Assembly (NCBI RefSeq): GCF_002288925.2
Contig: NW_022098026.1
Location: 24,337,062-24,401,061 of the forward strand
DNA length: 64,000 nt
Direction: 5' to 3'
Source: Delphinapterus leucas
Taxonomy: Eukaryota > Chordata > Mammalia > Artiodactyla > Monodontidae
Positions 11,186 to 22,079 of this stretch are shown piece after piece (within the stretch, counting starts at the first letter, position 1; each line of letters begins with the position of its first letter). The notes below the pieces were generated by a model that was not told where the DNA came from, did no database searches, and was given only the letters and a program-made list of their open reading frames with translations. A program made the position numbers and the translations under genes.

Positions 11186-11607
11186 CCATTAGGGGCTGAA
11201 TTGCGTTCCCCCTCCCCAAATTCTTATGTTGAAGTACTAATCCTCAGTGCCTCAGAATGTAACCATATTTGGAGGTAGGGTCTTTAAAGAGGTAATTAAA
11301 TTAAAAAATGAGGTCATGAGGGTGGAGCCTAATCCAATACGATGAGTATGTTTATAAGAAGGGCAGTTCTGAACACAGACAGGTGCAGAGAGAAGATGAT
11401 GTGAAGACACAGGGAGGAGATGGTCACCAGCAAGCGAAGGAGAGAGGCCTGGAAGAGATCCTTTCTTCACAGCCTTCAGATGAAATGAACCCTATTGATA
11501 CCTTGGTCTAGGACTTCTAGCCTCCAGAACAGGGAGACAGTAAGATTTTGTTTTTCTAAGCCCCCCAGTTCATGGTATTTTGTTATAGCAACTCTAGTAA
11601 ATGAAAA
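11186..11607 (+). mobile_element. MaLR-type LTR (MLT1-like)
   Basis: GGGGCTGAATTGCG, TTCTTATGTTGAAGTACTAA, TCTTTAAAGAGGTAATTAAA, TGTGAAGACACAGGGAGGAG, AGCCTCCAGAACAGGGAGAC and TATTTTGTTATAGCAACTCT give the typical order of blocks. It lies about 1.2 kb from the LTR at 9673-10027 but is too different to be its partner. Confidence 0.8.
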
Positions 11608-11659
11608 CACCTTCTTTCATCTGTCTTTTCCCATCTGCCTGCTTTTCTACCGCAGTTGT

Positions 11660-12110
11660 TCAGTGAAGCCCCATTTGTAGCTGGGTTGGCAATGCAGGGG
11701 TTGGTAAAATAAAGTCCCTGTCCTTATGGAGATTACATTCTAGTCAGGGAGACAGAGGAAGAAAAACAAACATCTATAGCTGAGTACTAAGAAATACATA
11801 AAGAAATAAAATAGGGTGATGCAGTAGAAATAGGGTGCAGATGGGGGGAAAAGAGAAGTCCTCTCTGAGGAGGTGATAGTTTCCCAGAGACCTACAAAAT
11901 GAGAGCAGTCTAAACAAGGGAGGGCCTGGTGGGAGAGCATTCCAGGTAGGGGAAGAGCCTGTGCAAAGGGCCTGAGGCACAAAGGGCTTGGTGTGTTGAA
12001 GGCACAGGAAGCAGACCAGTGTGGCCAGACTACAGGGAACTGAGGATGGGAAGGTGGACAGGGACCAGATTCCTGTGGGTCTTGGAAAGGAGTTTAGATC
12101 TAATTTCTCT
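11660..12110 (-). repeat. L2 3' region, antisense
   Basis: Reverse-complement L2 blocks include CTTATGGAGATTACATTCTA, CTCTCTGAGGAGGTGATAGT, GGAGAGCATTCCAGGTAGGG and CTGTGCAAAGGGCCTGAGGC. Confidence 0.85.
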
Positions 12111-12399
12111 CTCATTCCCTTGGTTGTCATTCATCACACCTGGCCAGTTTCTTCACTCAACTCTCAGTACTCACGCATTAAAAGGGAACAGCAAGATTCA
12201 GGCCAGCCGCTGCTGCTGCCATCAACACCCTATTGTTTCAGCCATTAGAATCTCAAACTGCAGATACAACCCTTGTCATTACTGCCAGAAGCGATAGAAA
12301 AAAACCTGAGAGATGAGGAAGAGAATCATCCTTTCCAACCCCTGCTGAGTATGCAGAGCGAGGGACGTATGGAAATTAATATATGCAGCTCTGATAACA

Positions 12400-12790
12400 C
12401 GGAACTCCTCGGCATTTTGATTAAACATTGATGGTTGTTAAATACCCTCCTTCTCAGAGTTCATCTCCGAAAGCCAATGTTGCTTTTCATTTTGAACTCT
12501 GATGAACTGTCTCCATTCCGTTCGCACACCCGGGCTGAACCGTGGTCGACAGAAGGCTGGTATCGGAGGAGGATGGAGAAAATCAATATGAAATGTCAGG
12601 TGCGGGGTCAGATTGAACTTGTTTTCCCAGCTGGCGGGAGCTCGGGCCGCTGCCGCTGCAGCAGCCAAACAAAGGGAGATGCACACTGACGAAGGTCGGC
12701 ACTTTGGACGAGTCAGGAAAATGAATTTCGTTTGCTTCTTAATTAGATTAGGAGGCTGGCGGCTGGCAATTCACAGCACTGCTGGTGTCG
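12400..12790. promoter_or_regulatory. Candidate conserved noncoding element, mixed AT and GC blocks
   Basis: No repeat match. Features include ATTTTGATTAAACATTGATG, CGGGAGCTCGGGCCGCTGCC, GCTGCAGCAGCC and TTCTTAATTAGATTAGGAGG, then TGGCGGCTGGCAATTCACAG. A GC-rich core flanked by TAATTAGATTA homeodomain-type sites resembles a deeply conserved intronic enhancer. The alternating minus-strand poly-Ala reading frame is a side effect of the GCTGC repeats, not an exon. Confidence 0.33.
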
Positions 12791-13138
12791 GGATGGGGCG
12801 TGGGGAGGCAGGGGTCTGCAGGTGGCCAGCTAGCTCCCAGCCTCCCTAGGGACTGTCCCCTGGGCTCTACTTCTCAAGGGCTGTGTGGGACCAAGGCTGC
12901 AGGGAGAAGCAGCCCCCAGGGGGTTCCTGGGTGCGAGGGCTTGATGACCCTTCCCAATATTTTCCCCAGGGAACGTCTCAGTCTTTAGGTAGCAGCTCGG
13001 TGGTCACTGCCTTGCGGTATAAGGTCCTTGTCACATCCCCTCACGACACCACAAGACTCTTTTTCGTACCACTTATTACAGTCACAATGTCATTATCTAT
13101 CTGTGATTCTCTGATGAATGCGTCTTTCCTCCTTAGAC

Positions 13139-13706
13139 AGTGTGATAGTTCATCTTATGCGTCAACTTGACTGGACCATGGGCTGCCCAGATATTTCGTC
13201 AGACATTATCCTGGGGCTTTAGGAGGGTATTTTTGAATGAATTTAACATTTACATTAACAGACCGAGTAAAGCAGATTGTCCTCCCTAATGTGGGTGGGC
13301 CTCATCCAATCAGTTGAAGGCCCGAATAGAACAAAAGGCTGACCCTCCTCCCAACAAGAGGGAATTCTCCTGTGTGACTCCTTCGAGCTGGGACATCAAT
13401 TTTTTTCCTGCCTTCGTGCTTGGACTGGACCATCAGATCTTCCTGGGTCAAGAGTCTGCTGGCCTTTGGACTAAAACTACCTCATCGGCTCTCCTGCAGC
13501 CCCACTGAAGATCCTGGGACTTGTCAGCCTCCATGATTGCATGACCTTAATTGTTATGAATACTTAAAACAAATCTTTCACATTTATATATACATACACA
13601 CATGTATGTGTATGTGTATGTGTACATATATGCATATGTGTATATATATGATATATATATATATCTCCTATTGGTGCTGTTCTTCTGGAGACCCTCACTA
13701 GTATAG
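13139..13706 (+). mobile_element. ERVL solo LTR (MLT2-type) with internal TATG microsatellite
   Basis: It runs from AGTGTGATAGTTCATCTTAT and GCGTCAACTTGACTGGACCA through GTGGGTGGGCCTCATCCAAT and CTTGTCAGCCTCCATGATTG to CTCCTATTGGTGCTGTTCTT, CTGGAGACCCTCACTAGTAT and A. The order matches MLT2 LTRs. The 3' part has expanded into a TATG/TATA simple repeat at about 13586-13664. Confidence 0.88.
13586..13664 (+). repeat. TATG/TATA simple repeat
   Basis: Alternating ATGTATGTGTATGTGTATGT, ATACATACACACATG and ATATGATATATATATATATC lie inside the LTR, at the position where MLT2 LTRs carry a TATATA tract. Confidence 0.85.
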
Positions 13707-13830
13707 ACCTTGAGCTCTAAGAGGGAAGAAAGCAGATCTGGTTTTGCTCACCATTGTGTCCCCAGAGTCTGGTACAGTACCTGACATATAGTGTGTGCTC
13801 AACAAGTACTAATTAAATAAATGACTAATG
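13707..13830 (+). repeat. L2 3' end, sense
   Basis: CACCATTGTGTCCCCAGAGT, CAGTACCTGACATATAGTGT, GTGCTCAACAAGTA and ATAAATGA mark the L2 terminus, directly abutting the MLT2 LTR. Confidence 0.75.
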
Positions 13831-13929
13831 GGGCTTGTGGACATGGAATAAAGTTGGAGGTTCAGGCCTCTTAGAGCTGCAGGTCTGGAACCGGGGGGTA
13901 CTCAGGAGGCGTAACTGTGGTAACTGCTG

Positions 13930-14150
13930 CTGCCGTTCACTGTCTCCTGTGTGCCTGGCAGAGGGTTAGGCTCTTATACACTTGAGGACAGTTACTCCTT
14001 GGGAAGAGCCAGCCCTATGAGACGGTCTTTATTATATTATTTCTATGTTCAGAGGAGGAACTTGAGATTCAGAGGGATTCAAAACTTGATTGGGGGTCAC
14101 ACAGATGCTGAGCGACAGAGCTGCGTTCTGATTCCAAAGCTTCTTCTCTA
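13930..14150 (-). repeat. MIR SINE, antisense
   Basis: TGTGTGCCTGGCAGAGGGTT, CAGAGGAGGAACTTGAGATT, GGGGTCACACAGATGCTGAG and GCTGCGTTCTGATTCC match antisense MIR. Confidence 0.8.
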
Positions 14151-14499
14151 AACAATTCTAGTTCCGGAAATGCCTAAGGCCTTATCCTTTTTCCATCTTG
14201 AGTTCAGAGTTCACCAAGCCTCCCAGGCAGCTTCCTCCTCACTATCCAGCCCTCCTGTGGGTCTGTCTGACCCCAGAGCCCAGGCTGGTGTCTGCCACTT
14301 TGGGTTGTGAACACACCGGGCTTCTCGTGCCATCTCCGGCATCCACTTTGGGTTGGTGGCCCCTCAAGCCCGGTCACACAGCTTATGTCACCTCCCACAC
14401 AGCATGTCCCAGACTGGTCCTCAACCGTTCACTCTCCTTCAGTTTGGCTTCTTATTAGTCCGCAATCCACACGCCGCTTATGTCAACTCTCAGCATAAA

Positions 14500-14640
14500 T
14501 TTATTTATTGAATCAATATTTACTGAGCACCTGTTTGTGTGTCAGTCCTTTGTGATACAATGTGAGCAAAACAGATCCAGTTCTTGTCCTCAGAGAGTTT
14601 ACAGTCTAGAGGGGAAGGATATTGAACAAGTAACATCCAC
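14500..14640 (-). repeat. L2 3' end, antisense
   Basis: TTTATTGAATCAATATTTAC, TGAGCACCTGTTTGTGTGTC and GAGAGTTTACAGTCTAGAGG are reverse-complement L2. Confidence 0.75.
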
Positions 14641-14747
14641 GTGTGATGAACACCAATCTCTAATATTGCTTTACATCCCCACAGTTATTTTGAAAGAAAA
14701 ACGTTTCTTTTTCCCTTTCCTTTCTTTCAATTTCCATAGCTACCATC

Positions 14748-14914
14748 CTTTTTTTTTATTATTTTTTATTGGGGTATAGTTGATTTACAATGTTGTGTTA
14801 GTTTCAGGTGGTCAGCAAAGTGAGTCTGTTATACATATACATATATCCACTCTTTTTAAGATTCTTTTCCCACATAGGCCATTACAGAGTATTGAGTAGA
14901 GTTCCCTGTGCTAC
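14748..14914 (-). mobile_element. Truncated L1 3' end
   Basis: Antisense T-rich start, then TATTGGGGTATAGTTGATTT, ACAATGTTGTGTTAGTTTCA and GAGTAGAGTTCCCTGTGCTA. It is the same subfamily type as 10484-10753 but shorter. Confidence 0.85.
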
Positions 14915-15549
14915 CATTCTTCTCTAGGTTATGAATTTCCATTGTATTGAGACTAAAGCAAAACCTTCTAATTCTCCTATGTTTCTTCCCACCACCACTG
15001 TGTTAATCTTCCATAAAACATAAATTCTATAGCTCTGTTCTCCAGCCAAATGATCTCCAATTGCTCTCCACATATTGGAGCTGCGCTTCTCAAACTGGGG
15101 CACATGTATGCATCCTTAGAGGTCAGGAAGGAGGACGATGTGGGGGTGCACCATGTGGTATAGGAAGCCATAGATAAATGCTGAATTTTTTGGAAATGTC
15201 AATTTTGCTTGAAATTTGGGGATGGGTAGAAATGTAATATTTAAATTAAATGGAAAGTAGTCATTTTATGGGAATAAAATATAAAATCCATGTGAAATTT
15301 TAAGATGACAAAATAAGACTTCAAAGAAAATCCACCGTGGTCAGCACCTCCCCTGGAGCCTCAGGCCTCTGTCAGGCATGTGCAGTTTTGCCTTTGCTGA
15401 GAGGCCGGGCCACCCAGAGCACATCAGAGAGGCTGGATTGCCTTTTGGTGCCCTTCCTGCAGAGCAGCCAGGCTCACAGCCTGGGTCTGGGAGTGCTGTA
15501 CTTGGTGGAAAAGTTTAAGAAGGACTGGCTACCATAGGAGCCAGACTCT

Positions 15550-15598
15550 TGAGTATAGAGCAGGTACTCAATGAATGAATGAATGAATGGATGCAGGC
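15550..15598 (+). repeat. GAAT tetranucleotide run
   Basis: The core is CAATGAATGAATGAATGAAT, following GTACT, so it grew from an L2-type 3' terminus. Confidence 0.7.
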
Positions 15599-15619
15599 AT
15601 AACTTCTGATTCTGACCTT

Positions 15620-16045
15620 CAACGACTGACTTGATATAAACCATCATCCCTATTTGACCTCTTTTCCTCCATATTCCCCTTTTAACCCAAGCCCAACACT
15701 TCTTGCTCTTTAAAGGTTTCATGTCATTTCCTAACTTCAGGCTTTTGCCCATTCTTGTGTGTACAACCCCAAACACCCTTCTCTCTAGTTCCTACCTAAC
15801 CAATTCCTACTTGTGCTTCAACACTACCACTCAAGCCTCTGCCTCCCCTGTGGGGTCTACCTCCAATGTCCCTCTCTCCCCCCCTTCCCCAAATATCCCA
15901 ACTCCTAATCGCCTCTACCACTCATTTGGGTGTCCTGGGTACATCTTGCCTCCCCAGCCAAACGTGAAATTCCTTGAGTGTTAGGAGATGTCTTACCCTT
16001 TCCACTGCTTAACAGTAATGGATACATCATAGATACAAGAAGATC
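15620..16045 (+). repeat. L2 LINE 3' region, sense
   Basis: TTCCTAACTTCAGGCTTTTG, TGCTTCAACACTACCACTCA, GCCTCTGCCTCCCC and AACGTGAAATTCCTTGAGTG fit diverged L2 3' sequence. Confidence 0.7.
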
Positions 16046-16081
16046 ATGCTGAAGGATTGCCAATGAATTTTAGTCTACATC

Positions 16082-16285
16082 TGTGATTCTCAGCTGGGAG
16101 CAATTTTCACCCCAGGATACATCACAATGTCTGGAGACATTTTTGGTTGTCATAACTGGCCTTTGCTGCCTGCATCTAGTGTGTAGAGGCTGGGGATGCT
16201 GCTACACATCCTATGATGCATAGGACAGCTACCTCCCCCAAAGAAAGGATCGGGTGCCCCCAATTCAATAGTGCATCGTTAAGAA
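16082..16285 (+). mobile_element. hAT-Charlie nonautonomous DNA transposon (MER5-like)
   Basis: It reads TGTGATTCTCAGCTGGGAGC, CACAATGTCTGGAGACATTT, TTGGTTGTCATAAC, TGTAGAGGCTGGGGATGCTG and CATCCTATGATGCATAGGAC. The blocks and order match the short Charlie-derived element also seen at 42157-42475. The exact subfamily name is uncertain. Confidence 0.8.
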
Positions 16286-16289
16286 ATCC

Positions 16290-16565
16290 TTGCGTACGTT
16301 ATAGAATCTTCCTAACCTCTTTTCTTGACTCTTTGTTCTCCCAGACAGAACCCAACCTCCATCCTTCTGCCTTCAGTCTAAGCAACTTCTCCAAAAAATA
16401 ATTCCAATCAGTCCCCTGGTTACTCTAGTGGCTGTTCACTGACTTTGAGAGAAAATTCAACTCCATTATCATGTTATGACCTTTCATGCCTCAGCACCTT
16501 TGCACGTGCTGATCCTTCTGCCTTGAACATTTCCCCCTTTTTGGCTTATAAGTAAGTATTGCTCA
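16290..16565 (+). repeat. L2 LINE fragment, sense
   Basis: GAGAAAATTCAACTCCATTA, CCTTTCATGCCTCAGCACCT, TTGCACGTGCTGATCCTTCT and GCCTTGAACATTTCCCCC match L2. Confidence 0.72.
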
Positions 16566-16589
16566 AAGATCAATACCGGCACAGATACC

Positions 16590-16715
16590 AGCAAACATCG
16601 ATAAAGCATCTATCATGGGCCAGGTACTGTTTCAGGTGCTAGGGAAACAGCAGTGAACAAAACAAAGTAAGTCCACACCCTCAAGGAGCCAACAGTATAG
16701 ATCGGTACTCTTCAA
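16590..16715 (-). repeat. L2 3' end, antisense
   Basis: ATCTATCATGGGCCAGGTAC, TGTTTCAGGTGCTAGGGAAA and CAGCAGTGAACAAAACAAAG are reverse-complement L2, placed head-on against the sense L2 fragment just before it. Confidence 0.8.
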
Positions 16716-16854
16716 GAGAACCTTCTGCAATGAAGGAAATCTTAAATCAGCACCGTCCAATACGGTAGCTACTAGCTACACAATGGCGATTGAGTACTGG
16801 AAGTGTGGATCATCTGAATTGAAATCTCCTGGAAGCATAAAACACACTTAGTAT

Positions 16855-17065
16855 GAAACAACTCATTAACAATTCTTAATAGTTATCTCATCTAATCCCC
16901 ATGACACACCCATGAGGTGGATGTTATTATCTTACCCATTTTACATATGAGAAAACTGAGGCTCAGAAAGGTAAAGGAAAGTTGGACAAAGTCAGGAGGC
17001 TAATAAGGGGTGAAGACTGCCTTTGACCTGGGTCTGTATGACTCTGGAATCCACACAGTCTACAT
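16855..17065 (-). repeat. MIR SINE, antisense
   Basis: TATCTCATCTAATCCCCATG, CCCATGAGGTGGATGTTATT, ACTGAGGCTCAGAAAGGTAA and GACCTGGGTCTGTATGACTC match antisense MIR. Confidence 0.88.
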
Positions 17066-17741
17066 CCCACTACACTAGACATACCAGCTCTCCTGTGCAA
17101 TACTCCTCACGGCGAATGAGCAAACAGAAATGATCAAAATGACCCAGATATTCACACCTTTCCTAGCCATACACCTACACAGAGAGTCATCACATCGCTC
17201 AGGTCCCATAGGAATTAAAATCGAAAGCTGAGGCTGTGGGAGAAAAAGGTCTTCACTCCCGGCTGTCCAGGCTGTAGTGGCAGAGCGGCACCCGGCAGAA
17301 GGTGCTGGCCAGACAAACAGCTCTCATGGCTCCTGAACATCTTGGCAGCTGCACGGTATTTAGTCTGACACTGGACATGGGTGACCACTGCCCTCTAGGC
17401 ACCTTTACTCTGGGGAGTTCTGTCTCCTAGAAAACCTCCCTGCTAGCTCCAGGCCCCTTCTGGCTACCACAGCTGACTCTTGCTTCACCCGCTTACATCG
17501 GTCTTAGCCTTTGGCCCCCAAGCACTCAGCCCCCACTAGTTCGGAGCTGCTTTGCTCAGTCAACGCCCTGAAAACTCCAGCGTCATCCCAGGGCCTGTCA
17601 GCCTGGTGGACTTTATCCCATCCCTTCTCTCTGAAGCCCTTCCCTGGTGCCCACTAGAATCACTGGGCCTTCTAGGGTGCTGGTTCCCAAAGCCTCACTC
17701 TCTCCAAGAAGCCACTAACCCTTTCCCCCAGCTGCTATTTG

Positions 17742-17960
17742 TTTTTTAAAGTTGAGGTATAATTGACATATAACATTATATTAGTTTTAGGTGAATAGCA
17801 TAATGATTTGATACATGTATATATTGCAAAATAATCACCACAATGAGTTTAGTTAACATCCATCACCATGCATAGTTACAATTTTTTTTTTTTTATGATG
17901 AGAACTTTTAAGACCTATTCTCTTAAGAACTTTCAAATACACAATACAGTGTTAATTTAG
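17742..17960 (-). repeat. Old L1 3' end fragment (L1M-type)
   Basis: TTGAGGTATAATTGACATAT, AACATTATATTAGTTTTAGG, TGATTTGATACATGTATATA and AATCACCACAATGAGTTTAG are the antisense 3' UTR of an older L1 class. Confidence 0.82.
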
Positions 17961-17984
17961 TGTCCCCAGTTGCTAGTCTTGACT

Positions 17985-18270
17985 CCTGTATATTCTCAGC
18001 CTCGCACACTGTCCGGCAAGTCCAGTTAACTCTACTGCCAAGATCTGTCCAGAACCTGTCCACTCCTCCATTTTCACACCCTGCCCTTATCCAGGTCACC
18101 TGCATCTCCTGCCTGGATATCGCAACCATCCCCTAACTGGTCCCCCCCCACTTCTACTCTGCAGGTTCATTCTCCCCAAAGCAGCAAGAGGAATCTTAAA
18201 ACATAATTCAGATCATGTCACAATGTTACATGACAGGGCTCATGTCTTGTTCATCTCTGTATTCCACAGC
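17985..18270 (+). repeat. L2 LINE fragment, sense
   Basis: GCCTGGATATCGCAACCATC, CCCTAACTGGTCCC, AGCAAGAGGAATCTTAAAAC and CAGATCATGTCACAATGTTA match the L2 ORF2 end and 3' UTR. It ends about 225 bp from the 18495-18659 exon. Confidence 0.8.
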
Positions 18271-18488
18271 CGGAAGCCAATGTTTGTGGGATTGGACGCG
18301 AGGTTTCCTCTTTATCAAAATACCAAACATGGAACTGACTCCCGGGTCAGGCCAACACGTGTAGTTTCTTTACTCCCAGTGTGTCTGAGGTGGGAAAGGA
18401 GATCAAACCCCTCCAGGCCCTCCCCCTTCTCCTCCCACATGTCAGGGGCCAGTGGCCCATCCCTGCCACGAGCCCTGGGCTGCTGGCT

Positions 18489-18494
18489 ACTCAC
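18489..18494 (-). promoter_or_regulatory. PPP2R2B: U2-type 5' splice site after the downstream exon
   Basis: The minus strand reads CCAAAT then GTGAGT, a strong major-spliceosome donor. It contrasts with the GTATCCTTT donor of the preceding intron. Confidence 0.92.
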
Positions 18495-18659
18495 ATTTGG
18501 TGTGCCTGTCACACAGGGCCGACGCCCGCATGTCACACAGCCGGATTGTCCCTTTGCTGCTGCTGTACACGAAGGTGTTGCAGTGATGGGGGTGGAACTC
18601 GGCCGCTGTGATCACCTCTGTGAGCTCCTCCATGTTGGCTGGCTTGATGTCGACGATAT
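18495..18659 (-). CDS. PPP2R2B: PPP2R2B next internal coding exon (B55-beta, WD40 part)
   Basis: This 165-bp exon begins with AT, completing the Asn codon split from the upstream exon. It then reads 54 codons, [20 protein letters not shown] through [14 protein letters not shown], and ends with T, the first base of the next Phe codon. It follows directly on the 31877-32054 exon, giving the family signature [19 protein letters not shown]. The segment [24 protein letters not shown] is a WD40 blade in which the CD pair stands where WD is usual, as is typical of B55 proteins. HPHHCN and DRHTK match B55-beta; from memory B55-alpha has HPNSCN and DRHSK, and B55-gamma has DKHSK. The donor is a strong GTGAGT and the acceptor is TGTGCCAG. 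The exon is intact. The long plus-strand reading frame across it is only antisense. Confidence 0.97.
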
Positions 18660-18681
18660 CTGGCACAGACGAGTCAAGGAG
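18660..18681 (-). promoter_or_regulatory. PPP2R2B: U12-type branch site and 3' splice site
   Basis: The minus strand reads CTCCTTGACTCGTCTGTGCC then AG before the exon. TCCTTGAC (18673-18680) matches the U12 branch consensus TTCCTTRAC except at its first base, which is C. The branch A at 18674 leaves 14 nt to the exon boundary, inside the narrow spacing of minor introns. No long polypyrimidine tract lies between branch and AG, also typical of this class. Confidence 0.88.
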
Positions 18682-19025
18682 GGGACCAGGAGAACGGGGA
18701 GCCTTGGGGGTAACTGTAGCATCACCGCCTTATTTTACCGTACCATGTTAGCAGTGAGCACACACGGGGGATCCTCATCATAACTCTGTGAGCAAATAGG
18801 CAGGTATTAGTGGTCCCGGGCAGATGAGGCCCAGGGTTACCCAGTGGCCATAGGTAGCACTAGAACTCAGGTCTCCCTGGCTCCTTATCAGGATTTCATC
18901 CCTCATAACATGTAGATGCCCCATCACATCAAAGTTACCTGCCCATGCAATCATGCTAAAATGTATCAAGCTGCAAAGGCTTTCATTTCTCATTTTACAA
19001 CAGTGGTTAAGAAACCAGCCCCATG

Positions 19026-19071
19026 CCAACTAAATAATCCAATATATTCCAACTAAATAATCCAATATATT
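19026..19071 (+). repeat. Perfect 23-bp tandem duplication
   Basis: Two exact adjacent copies begin CCAACTAAATAATCC and end AATATATT (19026-19048 and 19049-19071). The lack of any difference implies a recent origin or homogenisation. Confidence 0.97.
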
Positions 19072-19169
19072 TGAATCTTTATCTGAACTCCTGGGCTGAT
19101 ACATGATATCTAGGACAGACTGCAAATCCTCTTCCATGAAATCCCTTCGATGTTTTAAAATAATATGTC

Positions 19170-19420
19170 GATAATAATAATAATAGCAGCTACCATTTAT
19201 TGAGCACTGACTATAGGTCAGTCACTGTGCAAAAGCATATCATGTACTTTATTTCATTTAATCCTTATAACAGCTCTATAATCAGCACTTTCTTACCCCC
19301 ATTATTTCAAGGGGGGAAACGGAGGCTCAGCGTGTGTAAGTAACTTGCCCCAAGTCACATGGCTAAAGAGTGGCAGTACTAGGATTTTATCCCAGGTGCA
19401 AGATTTGTACTCTTTAGTAA
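19170..19420 (-). repeat. MIR SINE, antisense
   Basis: ATTTATTGAGCACTGACTAT, TTTCATTTAATCCTTATAAC, CGGAGGCTCAGCGTGTGTAA and CAAGTCACATGGCTAAAGAG match antisense MIR. Confidence 0.88.
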
Positions 19421-19429
19421 TTACGCAAA

Positions 19430-21260
19430 ATTTCTCTTATTGAAGATATACAGGACCTCAAGTCTCTGTAAGCTGTGATTCGCTTTAGAGCTTATGTGGG
19501 AGTTTAAGCATTCAAACGAAGCCATCCAATTGTACAGCATGACAGTCTGAGTCTCCAATGGAATATACCGTTAGTTTTATCATCGGGTTTTTTCCCCCTC
19601 AGTATTTTCCTTTCTGATCAAGAATTACTATACCTCTATTTTTAAAGACCACATCCTTGTGTACTGAAATGAAACATTTGGCCTTTCATCTATGACGGTG
19701 ACCCAGTGGAAACAAACGTCTTCAGTGGGAGTGAGTTTGGGCTGATCCCTTCCCACCTCTACTGAGAGCACGGGAGACATGGGTCCAGGTACGGTGGTAC
19801 CTGGCTGGGGCTGAGGTGCTGTCCAAGGACCCAGCAACTTCCTGCAAAGGAACAGGCCTTGTGATGTGGATGTTGTGAACCAAAATGATTCTCACTTTTG
19901 AGTCACATTTGTGATTTCGCCCCACCTGTATATCACTAGGTAGCATTTTTTAACTTAACATTTTTTCTCCACATCAACTTAAATCGACTCACTTTTTTCT
20001 TTACTTAGCCTTGTCTAAGCAGTAATCCAATATTCATAAAATCATGGGTTTAATGAGCTAGTTACATTTTAAATAATATTCCGTACCTAAGATATATGCT
20101 TTTAACCATTAAACTGAACATATTTATGTCTGTGCCAGGAGCTTATATATCACATTTTGGAAAACACTGCATTGAATCAACAAGCAGTAACTTGATACAG
20201 ATAATGCTATTAGACTGGGTTGGATAAAAGTCTCCTATGCTTTTCATGAAGTTGGGAACATAATCTCCTCCTTAGAATTTAGATGAGGTACGAGTAATTC
20301 TACTGATATTTTTAGTCACGTTAGCACTAACAAAGTAGTCCTCTATTATCAAACATCACCCATGCTCCGGCATGTCATCTGGTGCAATAATGGCTTTATA
20401 TTTGGTTGTGCCTCTTTCCCTTTCAATTACCTCTTATAAATCCTGTTGGGTTTTTTCCCTAAAATTAGCTTGAGACAACTAACATTTCATTTTACTACAA
20501 TTTCCCTCACAAATCCAGATGCAACTATTTCTTGGGTCTCCAGAGCATGTGGGTTCCTTTGATTCACAAAATACTACCTTTCAACTCAACTGCTACCAGA
20601 GTTATAAATATTATTGCAGTTAGCATCACTTGCTGGGGAGCAGGGGCCAGTGCCCCCCAGAAGGAGGCCCCAAGCTGCAGCTCTGATGTTCTCCCCAGTC
20701 CCCTGACCCATGCCCTGGGCTTTGTGGCCACGATACAGGGTGGGGTTAAGCAGAGGTTAGTGTTCAGCTGTTGTCAGATTTTATCACCCTCCAGAAAGAG
20801 CCTCCATACCCCTACTGTGCCAGTGAGCATGTTTCTCTTTTCTCAAAATAGGGCAAGAAAATCCGGTGTCAGCTTTCTCAACCTCTACCAGTATAGTTCT
20901 AAAAACAAGCTTAACTGGAAGGGATCTTGGCTGTGTGGTAGCGGGAGGTGCCACATCTACGGTTATTTTTTTCTCACCTAAAAATAAAGCCCAAAAGTTA
21001 GAATGTGTGAAAATGAAGGGCTTAAACATACATATGAAACCAGGCACATCCTCCACCATCAAGAACTGCATCAGAACTGAGTCTGCTTAGGGCTGCTGCC
21101 TCTGGACCCTTCCTCCTTCCTTCCCTCCCATCCATCCTGGACCTCTAAGCCTGCCCACCATCCCTCATCCCCAAGCATCTTCCTTTTGACTAGAGGGCTT
21201 CTCTGGGTCTGACTCTATGGGGTTCAGGGGAGAAACCATGACTCCAATCCTCTTTTTAGT
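19430..21260. other. Intronic stretch without recognised elements
   Basis: I see no exon, recognisable repeat consensus or strong motif cluster here. The 149-residue plus-strand reading frame at 20532-20981 has no family resemblance and is probably chance. Confidence 0.5.
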
Positions 21261-21264
21261 AACT

Positions 21265-21500
21265 GTAATGATAAGGACAACAAGGAAGGTAATAATAAGC
21301 AGTAGTTAATGTTTATCACGTGCCATGCATTGTCTCATTTGACCTTCATCTCACCCTTATGATGTTAATATTATTAATAGGCCTATGTTCTGGCAGAGGA
21401 AATAGTGACTGATGTTAAGTTACTCAAGGTCATATGACCATAGAGGGTGGAGCTGGGATTTGAACCCAAGTTTGTCCAACTCTAGAGCCTGGGTTCTTGA
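21265..21500 (-). repeat. MIR SINE, antisense
   Basis: AATGTTTATCACGTGCCATG, CATTTGACCTTCATCTCACC, GGTCATATGACCATAGAGGG and GCTGGGATTTGAACCCAAGT are antisense MIR. Confidence 0.85.
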
Positions 21501-22079
21501 CCACACTCCACTCTCCTCCCCTGATGAATGGCCCTCACAGAGCCAGCCTTTCCGAGTGATGTAATTCTGGCTCTCTGGAAACTCCCCTGGCTAATCCAAC
21601 AGGGATTCTGCTTTGAACCTGTGCTCTCTCAATTCACCGACCACTCTGGGGGCTACATTTTTCAGAACCAGAATTTGGACACAGCATCGGACCTAGGATT
21701 TTTGTGTTCCCTGATGTGATGAATGTTTTTTTTTTTTTGGAACCGTAAGTTGAGACAGAAACGTGAGAAGGGATTTCTTGAATTGTTAACTGCGGAGGAT
21801 TTTCTGAGTTCTAAAAACATTTGGGAGAAGGAGTCTAGTTTCCAAAAATTCAATGGCTTATGGGGATGACAAGAGAGCATATTTCACATCTGCATCACCT
21901 AGAAACCCAGCCTTTTCCCTTACACTGTTCTAAAGGGAGACACACGCCTCCAGCATACGTGGTTGTGCCCTTCATGTTGGGAGCGAAGGGGAAAGGAGGG
22001 GAGCAGTGTGGGGCTCCCTGTATTATCTTGGAAATGGAATGATGCATGTTGACAGTCAATTTTCTCTCTCCTATCTTTT

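Larger units (their letters stand above)
1..18494 (-). other. PPP2R2B: PPP2R2B intron downstream of the last exon seen (partial)
   Basis: This is the 5' part of the next intron on the gene's strand; its acceptor lies outside the window. I looked on the minus strand for the following family exon (FEEPEDPSNRSFFSEIISS) and did not see it. The stretch is repeats and unassigned intronic sequence. Confidence 0.85.

Noticed and set aside
9673..11607. Two LTRs about 1.2 kb apart as the ends of one provirus
   Set aside because: The LTRs are too different from each other and the sequence between them is an L1 tail and unassigned DNA with no retroviral coding remnant.
12438..12686. Minus-strand frame with a run of alanines
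   Set aside because: The alanines come from GCTGC-type repeats; no known protein, no fitting splice sites. Treated as a possible noncoding element instead.
18223..18783. 186-codon plus-strand reading frame
   Set aside because: It lies antisense across the real PPP2R2B exon; its openness reflects the coding constraint on the other strand.
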